Assembly: GCA_037367405.1 (NCBI GenBank)
Contig: JAZKJV010010526.1
Coordinates: 1,080,501 to 1,144,500 of the forward strand
Direction: 5' to 3'
Length of the DNA: 64,000 nucleotides
DNA from: Ottelia alismoides
Taxonomy: Eukaryota > Streptophyta > Magnoliopsida > Alismatales > Hydrocharitaceae
Every line of letters starts with the position of its first letter. Position 1 is the first letter of the stretch. The notes under the pieces are model-generated. The model worked only from the letters and a program-made list of their open reading frames with translations, had not been told where the DNA came from and did no database searches. A program made the translations under genes and the position numbers. Below are positions 48,279 through 57,072 of the stretch, piece by piece.

Positions 48279-49289
48279 ATGACCTCTCCCAATCTCCACC
48301 CTCTCCCGTTGCTCCTCCTATCCTTCGTCCTGCTGCTATCCTATCCATCGCTTTCAGCATCCGCCAAGTGCCACAAAGACGACAGGAACGCCCTCCTCGC
48401 CGTCAAGTCCTTCTGGGGCACCGCCAACTCCCTCTCCGACTGGGGCACCACTCCTAATTGCTGCGACTGGTCCAGCGTAATGTGCGACAGCTCCAACGGC
48501 CGCGTCATCATCCTGCATATCGTTGGGGACTCCAGCATCAAAGGCACCATCCCCCCCGCTCTGGCAGACCTCCCCTTCCTCGTCAACCTCATGCTCCGTT
48601 ACCTTCCCAACCTCGTTGGCCCCGTCACTCCTGCCCTTACTCGCCTCACTAGGCTCAACGCCCTCTCGCTGAGCGATAACAGCCTCTCCGGTTCCATACC
48701 CACCTTCCTAACCACTATGCCAAATCTTGAGCTACTGGACCTCTCCAACAATAAGTTCACCGGTTCCATCCCCCGCGAGCTCTCATCTCACACGAATCTA
48801 AAATCACTCGGCCTCAGCAACAACGAGCTCACCGGATCTATCCCGGATTCCTTCGGTAAGTTTAAAGCAGGGATATCCTTCTCCCTCGCCGACAACAACT
48901 TAACAGGTGTTATCCCCAAATCTCTGGGCGCGCTCGATTTCTCGGCGCTGGACCTGTCAAGGAACAAACTCTCCGGCGACGCGTCGTTCCTGTTCCGGTC
49001 TCGAAACGCGTCTGTCATTTTCATCTCCGACAATATGTTTGAGTTCGATCTAAGTAAGGTGGTGTTCCCGCTGGGGCTGTCAAGGATCGACATCAGCCAC
49101 AATAGGATCTATGGGAGGATCCCACAGCAGATTGCTAAGCTGCCGTATCTTGACACTCTGAACGTGTCCTACAATAGGTTGTGCGGGAAGATCCCTACGG
49201 GGAAGAATCTCCGTCATATTGATCAGTCGTCATATGTTCATAACCAATGTCTCTGCGGCACCCCTCTGCCGTCATGCCACGGACGTTGA
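48279..49289 (+). CDS. PGIP: Polygalacturonase-inhibitor-like secreted LRR protein
   Basis: Intronless, 336 residues, close to the ~330 usual for PGIPs. Residues 1-29 form a signal peptide (leucine-rich core, SASA before the cut), so the protein is secreted to the cell wall. The N-terminal cap follows (CHKDDRNALLAVKSFWG, W55, Cys61/62/69), then about ten plant-type LRRs of ~24 residues (LDLSNNKFTGSIPREL at 153-168, LGLSNNELTGSIPDSF at 177-192), and a Cys-rich C-terminal cap (Cys302, 324, 326, 333; CGTPLPSC). Sequons are at N207, N243 and N295. No transmembrane or kinase part follows, which separates it from receptor-like proteins and kinases. PGIPs bind and inhibit fungal and insect endopolygalacturonases; whether this one does is untested. 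FLOR1-type or DRT100-type LRR proteins are the alternatives. The start is supported by the signal peptide and the TATA box 61 bp upstream. Confidence 0.92.
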   Translation: MTSPNLHPLPLLLLSFVLLLSYPSLSASAKCHKDDRNALLAVKSFWGTANSLSDWGTTPNCCDWSSVMCDSSNGRVIILHIVGDSSIKGTIPPALADLPFLVNLMLRYLPNLVGPVTPALTRLTRLNALSLSDNSLSGSIPTFLTTMPNLELLDLSNNKFTGSIPRELSSHTNLKSLGLSNNELTGSIPDSFGKFKAGISFSLADNNLTGVIPKSLGALDFSALDLSRNKLSGDASFLFRSRNASVIFISDNMFEFDLSKVVFPLGLSRIDISHNRIYGRIPQQIAKLPYLDTLNVSYNRLCGKIPTGKNLRHIDQSSYVHNQCLCGTPLPSCHGR

Positions 49290-49364
49290 TCGGTGATTAA
49301 TTAAATGTTTTAATTTGCCATTATGTTGTTAACGGTCATCTGCGGCCATGCGACTGGTGGTTGT

Positions 49365-49379
49365 AATAAAAATAATAAA
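49365..49379 (+). terminator. Polyadenylation signals of the PGIP-like gene
   Basis: Two AATAAA hexamers (49365-49370 and 49374-49379), 76 and 85 bp after the stop codon, in a T/A-rich setting normal for plant 3' ends. Confidence 0.6.
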
Positions 49380-49535
49380 TTTAAATGCTATTAGAATCGA
49401 GTTTCTTTCCAAACTTTTGCATGTTGCTTTGGGGAGAAAGGGTTATTTCTCCCAGGCGCTGTATGCTTTTATAAGATGAACCGATTCACTACGGCTGACA
49501 TGTCAGCAATTTTTTTAAAAATGATATTTTGTTAA

Positions 49536-49570
49536 CCCCCCACCCCCCTCCCCCCCCCCCCCCCCCCCCC
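49536..49570. repeat. Poly-C tract
   Basis: C6-A-C6-T followed by 21 consecutive C (49550-49570). The complementary strand has four or more G-runs and could form a G-quadruplex. Length in the source may be uncertain because such runs are hard to sequence. Confidence 0.95.
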
Positions 49571-50532
49571 GCGAATTTTCCAGATCCAATATAATAAAAT
49601 ATACAAAAGTCGACATTTATATCACACAAACATCGATTTCAAACACATCAATATCCGATGTATTCGTCAAATGTCGAGTGCTCACACCATTTTCGTTATG
49701 TATCATAGGAGGGATATAAATGTATGCATAAATAAAGGAAAATCCTAAATCTATCGTTCCTTCTTTGTGCTACAAAGCCTTCTCAAGTCGCCAGACCTCC
49801 TTCCTCTTCTCCGAGTTGTCACACTTCCGTCCGTCGCATCACCATGACCGGGCTCCGTCATGCCCCTGTCCTCTTCAACTTTGAAGGTATATTTATATAA
49901 CCCTATCCCTTCTTACATGTCATAATCCTCGTTTTTTTCTAATGAATCTGAAATCCTAATATCCTATTTTTCCTCCTGGACAACGTTATCTTTAAATTGT
50001 AGCGGCTTTTTTGAGGATAGTGCCAAGATCTCAATACTAACCTCATCTTCTTCCTCCACTGCAAAATCATCTCTGCCAGCAGCAATGATCGAGGTTTCCT
50101 GCACCCGTCGTCAACATGCCCAGAAAAAGTGAAGCCAACTCTTATTTCTTGTTTTTATTTTGCTAAAAATATCATCTTTCTTATTTGTTTTGGACCTTCC
50201 GGAAGAAACGGCCTGACTGTGCTAAACGTGAGGCCTCCAAATGGTGTGGTTTGATGGTTTTTGTATTCTCCTAGAATCTTTTGGTATTCCTACGTGTTTT
50301 CTTTTGAATATATGAATTTCAATTATGTTTTAAAAATAACAATATAGATAAGGATGGAGCCAAAATATTTTTTAGGAGGGGGCACAAGCTTTAAGAAAAT
50401 ATGTCTATCAATAATGACGTGATCATATTCATTAGAAAAAAGGAGTATATTGTTGAGTTCTATGCCAACTACAGGCCTGACCAAAGTGCAGGCCTGGTCG
50501 GGCCATGGATCGGGCCTAATGGGATGGGGTTT
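49571..50532. other. Intergenic region between the PGIP-like gene and element G
   Basis: No confirmed gene. A possible first exon starts at ATG 49844 (14 codons, then GAAG/GTATAT at 49886/49887), 124 bp after a TATAAA at 49715, with a C/T-rich leader. No downstream exon was identified before element G begins at 50533, so this may be a gene fragment. 50340-50530 looks like degraded repeat. Confidence 0.35.
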
Positions 50533-51573
50533 TGATGACTCGGATTTTGCGAGGGTCTAGAGTAGTCTACACAAGGCGAGAACTACAATGTCACTGGAGC
50601 AACCGCTCGCGATACCCGGATCAATCAACAATTAACCCACAAGAATTAAGCAGTGAAAAGTAAAACAGATGTGGAGCTAAAATTTATTATAATTCTACAA
50701 CAAAGATGTGTATAAGTGCAAATATGTGTAGAGGTTGAACACATGGATCAGAACAGAATAGAGAGGACAATGGGGTGTAATGATTGTGTGAGCTCCTTAT
50801 CTATTTCTTATGTGTTTTTGTGACTTTTAATTTTATATACTTTTTTACATTTTTATATTTATATTTTTATATTATATTTTTATTTTTTTCGAATTTCTAA
50901 TTTCTTTTCCTTTTAAATATATAATATAGAAATATATAAGTATATACACTATAAGATAATATATAATATAACTAAAAATTACAGAATTGAATATTTTAGT
51001 TTTTAAATATTTTTTCTTTTTTCTGATTTTTAGTGAATTTTGTTAATTCTTATATATTTTTAAAGTTAAATATCTCAAATCAAGGATTTAATAAATAAGC
51101 TGAAATTGAAATGAAGATTAAAAATAGCAAGTTAATACCAAAATTCTTCAAATCAATTTTAATAGATAGATAATATATAAGGAAGACTAGGAGACATAAA
51201 ACTATATTTTTGAGATTTTTAAGAGTTTTATAGGTTTTTAAAAATGATTTTGTGGGGTTTTTCATTTTTAAGAGATTTATTTTTTTTAATTTTAGTGATT
51301 TTTGGTTTAAGACTAAAAATACTTAAATAAACATAATATATTTATCCGGGAATTTTTTTTATATATTTTTAGATATTTTCTATGTCAAATATGGGCGTTT
51401 TGTGCTCTTTATGATTTTTAGGAAATAAATAAAAGTCCAAAAACCAAAAAAGAAAATGTTTCATGATTCTATAGGCTAACAAGAACTTAAAACTATTTTT
51501 ACATGAATTTAGGAGAACAATTGCTAATTATAAAAATTATAAAACACGCATTAAAATCATGGGACTAGCAGAG

Positions 51574-51578
51574 ATGTA
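51574..51578. other. Target-site duplication ATGTA, left of element F
   Basis: Exact match to 60054-60058 on the other side of F. Confidence 0.92.
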
Positions 51579-51977
51579 TGATGAAACTTGATTTCATCAT
51601 CTTTATTTTCCATTATTAACCCCCTTGCTTAAAGTTGTGTCAATAAAATCCCGTTGAAGTCCTGTAATTATCAGAGTCCTCAATAAATTAAAAACCACAA
51701 AAAATGACAAAACTAAAATCCGTGGTATTTTTAGCCTTAAAAATACCATTAAAAATATTTTGTATCTTCAGATGGCCTCATCTCCAATTTTGATCAACAT
51801 GAAACTTGTAGATCTCATCAAGATCTACAACTTTTATGTTTTGAGTTTTCTCAAATTCGGCCATCTTGACCCTCAAAAATCAATTTTTCTCTCTGAATAA
51901 TCTGATTGGGCCACGTGGCCTGTTCTGGGTGAGCCACGTGGCCCGCTCCTCCTTGCAGCATCCTCCCACACTTTTGG

Positions 51978-52004
51978 CCGTTGGATCTCCTTCAGATCCA
52001 ACGG
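51978..52004. repeat. Palindrome 1 in F's LTR
   Basis: CCGTTGGATCT and AGATCCAACGG, perfect 11-bp arms, 5-nt loop. Confidence 0.9.
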
Positions 52005-52312
52005 TTTTGCCTTCTCCGCGTGCGCCTCAATTCCTAACCGTCTGATCATCCCCGCTTCTAATCCTAGCCGCTTGTTGCCGCCACTCTCTCTTCACGCCAC
52101 GTGGCGGTTCGTAGTCCGCTTGATCGCGCCCCCGATCTTCCATCACAGCCGCTAGCTTCGCAACCAATCGTCAACCGCTTGATCAGCTCCAGCCTCTCAT
52201 CTGCACCACACATCCGCGCCTTATCCATAGCCTGCCACCTGGCAGCTTCGAAACCCTTCGATCGCCTCACCCGAGATCTAATCTAAGTCGCTGGTGCGCG
52301 CCTTCATGTCAG

Positions 52313-52336
52313 CCGTTGGATCCTAAGATCCAACGG
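52313..52336. repeat. Palindrome 2 in F's LTR
   Basis: CCGTTGGATC and GATCCAACGG, perfect 10-bp arms, loop CTAA. Confidence 0.9.
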
Positions 52337-52846
52337 TCAACTCGTCATCCCCTACCTCCGGTCAGCCTCTCTCCCACACGTTCTCCACTCGTGCGGTGAC
52401 TCTGCCCTTCACTTTTTCTCCATTACTTCCGACGCCCTCATCTCTTGCTAACCATCACACGTCCTTCCCCGATCATCCACCACCTTCGCCAGTGTCTCCA
52501 CTACCCACGACCCCTTCTCGTCTGCTCCACGATCGCCTTCAAACCATGACTCCACCTATCAGCTCTGCCATGTTCTTTCTTCAAATACACTGCCACCACC
52601 CTCGATCCACCTTGTCCACATGTACGTGAGTGATCTCCCAGCAAGCCCCTGCCCCCCGGTGACAGCGACGGGGCAGAGAGGAGCGCAAAGACGGAGATTA
52701 TCTCCGGTGAGACCCTAAGCCATGGTAGGCTTAGCCAGCGGAGCTCCGCCTCCGCCAAGCTGTCCCTAGTGGCTGCAGGGATCCAGCGATGACCCCGAGG
52801 TCCTCCGATGACCTCGAGCACAAGCCCATCGGCCGCCCGATGTCAG

Positions 52847-52900
52847 GTAAGCTCCTTCTTCTTCTCTTGTCTTTTTCTTTAATTTCTCTTAATTTTCTAG
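52847..52900 (+). other. Intron-like segment in F's LTR
   Basis: CAG/GTAAG, a pyrimidine-rich body and TTTTCTAG/G. The 3' LTR has the same at 58316-58369. At 54 bp it is shorter than typical plant introns. Confidence 0.25.
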
Positions 52901-53383
52901 GCCGCTTCATTCGTCCTCGACCTCCATTAACCTCCCTCCGAGCTCCGCCATGCTTCCTCCCTTCATGCGATACTCTCAGATCACTCTCTTCTTCATCCAG
53001 CTTCCCAGATCGCGTCCGACCCATCTCCTCCGCCCTCACGGCGGATGAGCAACCGAGCTCCCATCCTCTTCTCTCCCTGAGCTCTCGTTCCATTCACCCT
53101 CACAAAACCCCTACTTCGGTTAGGCATTAACACTGCAGGTGGCTTCGCTCTTCGATGATCAGAATTCACGCCGGAGCTTTTTCGCCAAGCTCGCCTCTGG
53201 ACTCCGTGCTTCGCCAGACGCTTCAAGATGCTCCAAACGCTCGACCTTTCTTCAAGTATGCTCTCCAGGTAGTTGAGCACTGTTGAGGAGCTTCATCGAC
53301 AACAAAGGAGAGTGGCGGAGCTGGAGCTCCTTCCTCGGAGCCCGGTCTTCGCCGCCCACCGCAGACGAAGACGGAGGTACAAC

Positions 53384-53423
53384 GGCCGTTGGATGGTCCT
53401 CTCTCAGCGACCATCCAACGGCC
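53384..53423. repeat. Palindrome 3 in F's LTR
   Basis: GGCCGTTGGATGGT and ACCATCCAACGGCC, perfect 14-bp arms, 12-nt loop; followed at 53455-53478 by a fourth, CGTTGGATCTT and AAGATCCAACG. Confidence 0.9.
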
Positions 53424-54588
53424 TAGATGAGGCCACGCCATCGATTTCAGCAACCGTTGGATCTTCCAAGATCCAACGATGTACAAATAGCCACGTAGCC
53501 CAGATCGACATCTACAGGTGCCGTTGGATCTCCATGATCGGATGGTCTCCAACCGGCCACGCGGCAGCACCAGAGCTACACCGAGCCTTCACCCCCGACC
53601 ATCAGGCTCGGTTCACCCGAGCCTATGCCTAGCCTCCCAGGAGATTCGAGCCGCCCGAGCCTAGCCGAACCAGTGCCGACCCTCTGCCGAGCCTGAGCAT
53701 TCACTCGAGCCTGGATGGCGCGCGCGTAACACGTGTCATTTGGGTATTTTGCAGAGACGCCCTCTGACTTCTCCATTTTTGCAGAAAGGTCCTGACTACA
53801 AGTGACAACCACGTGCGCCTGGGGATATTTGCACCTTGGCCCTCGCGGGTTTTAATAATTGCAAATATACCCCCGCGCCTGTGGGTATTTTACAGGGAAG
53901 GCCTCAAATTTATTTTTATTGCTTTTTAGTCCTTTCCAGGGACCTTTTTGTAATTATCTTTTCATGTTTTATTTCACTTATGTCCTGGATTCTTTCTTGC
54001 ATATCTTGAGCTCCGTAACTCCGTTTCAGGTGATTTCAATTCCATTTTAAATCTTGTTTGACGAACTTTCTCATGGCATGTTTGTTTTCAATGATGGACA
54101 CATTAAGTTTTGATGTATTTTGTTGATCGACATGTGTCTCTTATCTCCTTAACTTATGCCTTGTTCGAATCAAGCTTGTCACCTTAATTAACTCTGAAAT
54201 TGATTTATTGTTAGCTGGCTCATTACTTTATTGAGGGCATGCTTGCATCGCATTTCATTACATTTACTTGCATAATAAAGTAAAATAAAAAATGCATGTT
54301 TATTTATTTAATGTCTTGTTGTGTCCTTCTTGCATGCCTTGACCTATATGTCTTTAACTCAACACTTAATTAGATAGATTAAAATCTGAATAATACGAGA
54401 GAGGCTCGTGTCCCTAAGTTCGACCTTGGTTTCTTGCCAAGTAAAATAAAAAAAATACGACCATCTCATTTTGATTGATATATATTTAAATGAGATGGTC
54501 TTTGATGAGCCCATCTCGTCCCGACTGCGATGACATTATCAAGTGCTAATCCAGCACTGTTAAAGGCCCGATTTGGCGATTCATCAAA

Positions 54589-54606
54589 TGGCGCCGTTGC
54601 CGGGGA
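54589..54606 (+). promoter_or_regulatory. PBS of element F, exact tRNA-Asp complement
   Basis: TGGCGCCGTTGCCGGGGA, two bases after the 5' LTR. From known plant tRNA-Asp sequence this is the full 18-nt complement of its 3' end including CCA. Confidence 0.93.
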
Positions 54607-57058
54607 GGCAAACGGCTTAGGGATTAGTTTAAAAATTTGGATTTTGATTTTCATTTACTCGGGTAGTCTGACCCCCGATCCACTTTGTAATTAATCCGTT
54701 TTCTGACATTTTTTTTCTCTTCTTATTTTTGTATATATTTGTTTTTATATCTCTAATATAAATTTTGTTTTCCTTGCGAGGGCCAGGTGGACTTGGAGTG
54801 CATCGAAGGTCGACGGACGTGACACGCGCCGACTGTTGAAGAGCGAGGATATTCAATTTATTTCGAGAGCATTTTTTCATTTTTGTAATTATTGTGTTGT
54901 ATTAATTTAGGTAATTATCTCTTTCCAGCGGCTCTTGTTTGAGAGCTCGCGCTTGTATCCGGACTGGACATTTGACCCGCTCGTGGTCGTGTGGTTGCTT
55001 GGCGTAGAATAGGACTTGCATAACTGCGGTCAACACTTAAATTCATATCCCTTATATATATGTATACAAAGAGAGTATGATGATTAGGGAAATTGGGTAC
55101 CTTTTTACTAGAGCTTGGTTCAGCTTAGAATTTTAAGTTCTCTAAAACTGAGAGTTCTTGAACGGATCAAGTCTTGTATGCACATGCACAGTCAGGGGTT
55201 AACACAACTTATTCATTCATTATTTGCTCGAGGACTAGCAAAGTTTAAGTATAGGGGGTATACCGTATATACCGTATACTTACTTTAGCTATAATCTGAA
55301 AAATTTGAAAAATTTTAAACTTTTTGGTTAAAGTAAAATTCTTTGGACTAAGAGAACTCAAATGATTTTCACGGCTTTTCGATATTATGTTACGCTATTT
55401 TGATAAAAATAATTTTGAAAATGATTTTTTCTTTGTTTTAAAAAAATCTTTGAAAATTTTTTATTTGTGTGACATGGTTTTGAAAATTTTTTCAGTTCTT
55501 TTCAAGGAAAGTTGAGTCTAACTTGTGTTTTACCCTTTAAAATTAAAAGCCATAAAAATGAGAAAAACCCAAAACCCTTTAAGAGTCATTGGTGACTACT
55601 AAAATTAATTAAGTAAGCCGCATTCAGTGAGGGTTCGCGCTTAGCAGATTGGATGTTTTAGAGGACATCGCGTAAGGCCCCGTCCTCAAGCAACGGGCTT
55701 CGGCCTGTACTTACATCCATACTGGCTGAATTGCAGATGCTCAATTGAGTTTAGGCAGTCCTAATATCTCTTGAAGTTCAAAAAAAATGTCTGTCTTGTT
55801 TTTGAATGAAGGAGTTGGATTAATCCTCTACACTTACACTTCCACCTAGGATCTGAAATGATCAAGGAAACTTAGCTTTTTGAGGTCTTTGAGATTTTAG
55901 GTTAACCAACCTTAGCCATCTGGGTCATAGACTTAATCATCCACATTTCCCTAGATTTCTAGATTTGCATGCTATATTCCATGCTCAGTCTCAGACAAAA
56001 AGAATATGATCAGCACATCACATGCACGACTGCGGTTTCGATGAGATGAGTAGATTTTTCACTTGAGGAATTGGGATGAGGAAGTCGAGTTTTGATTTGA
56101 TCTTATGATGCTCGAGGATGGGATAAAATCTTTGGAGGATTCATGAAACCTGAGTGTCAGCAATATTAGCCAGTATGAGAACTTGGTTCTTATACTAATC
56201 TCTTGATACTGACCTAAGTGCCAGGGTGTGAATATAGATAAAAAATGTTGATCAGTGTGTGCCAACTCTTGGTAAAAGCAGTGGAGCTAGCCAAAAATTA
56301 TTCAAGTCAATGAAATTTCAAAGAAAAAAAGCTCTCATTCCACAAAGTCAAATATCAAAGAGCTTCCACCAAAGGCGAGTGCTCCCAAACTTTTCAAAGT
56401 GTCCACTTGGACCACCGCTATTAGGACCAGGAGTCGGGCTTACACCAAAAAAGGGCTCTGCATCGTAAATGCTACAAGTCTGGGTGTTGAAGGTACGATA
56501 GGTACTCAAAAGAGACACACCCCGGTGTACTCCCAGGAAAAAAAGTGCAGACGGCTCCAACTTTTCTTGACGGATGCACTGATCAACACCAAAAAAAATG
56601 TGTTGCGTAAAAGGCACTAGAGAGAATCCTTGTTCCAATGAGAGGGAGAGAAGAAATGACACAATCCCATGCCCTCCATTACTGGCCTTCCATCTACATT
56701 TTCTAAGTCTGACAACTAAAGAGTCGGTGGATCGAACGCAAGATTTGATTTATTCCCTAGTGTTGAGGATTGGGTCCTTAGGAGATTTTTTCGGACAGAG
56801 ACTTTGGGTGAAGATTTGACTCTACTCTCGGAATCGCAGTCAACACTAAAATTCATATCGTTTAGATTATATGTACATCAGAGAGAGTATGGACAATTAG
56901 AGGAATTGGATGCCTCTCGGTTAAGGTTGGGTTGAACTCTAGAATTTTGGACCTCTAAAGTTGAGTCGACTTAACCGGATTGGATCCTGTACTCACATGC
57001 ACAAGGGGGTTAATCCAGCTTACTCATTTTCTTTAATGCTCGAGGATGAGCATAATTT
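54607..57058 (+). other. Non-coding interior of element F
   Basis: No credible ORF. 54925-55260 and 56760-57072 resemble each other (both contain ATTCATATC, GAGAGTATG, ACATGCACA and a stem-loop followed by AAGTATAGGGGG), so the terminal segment has been duplicated within the interior. The first PPT-like motif is at 55247-55258, preceded by a TTTGCT/AGCAAA stem-loop (55223-55242). Confidence 0.8.
57036..57053 (+). promoter_or_regulatory. Pre-PPT stem-loop of element F
   Basis: ATGCTC and GAGCAT around loop GAGGAT, five bases before the PPT. Confidence 0.65.
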
Positions 57059-57072
57059 AAGTATAGGGGGGG
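57059..57072 (+). promoter_or_regulatory. PPT of element F
   Basis: AAGTATAGGGGGGG ends exactly where the 3' LTR starts (TGATGAAACTCG). Confidence 0.9.

Larger units (their letters stand above)
51579..54586 (+). repeat. 5' LTR of element F
   Basis: Begins TGATGAAACTTGATTTCATCA, itself a palindrome-rich end, and ends GGCGATTCATCA. The GC-rich part (51900-53900) contains GCCACGTGGC G-boxes, four or more perfect palindromes built on CCGTTGGAT, a CT-rich GTAAG...CTAG segment and a GAGCCT-rich patch (53580-53720). It holds 23 bp, between two GCCACGTGGCC copies, that the 3' LTR has lost. Confidence 0.93.

Noticed and set aside
47993..48457. 154-codon ORF overlapping the start of the PGIP-like gene
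   Set aside because: It crosses the TATA box and leader and then shadows the real gene in another frame.
48788..49102. 104-codon minus-strand ORF inside the PGIP-like gene
   Set aside because: Antisense shadow of the LRR coding sequence.
52064..53812. ORFs of 60-120 codons in F's 5' LTR, repeated in the 3' LTR (57532-59280)
   Set aside because: Presence in both LTRs is only because the LTRs are copies. Frames on both strands are open together, and several change length between the copies.
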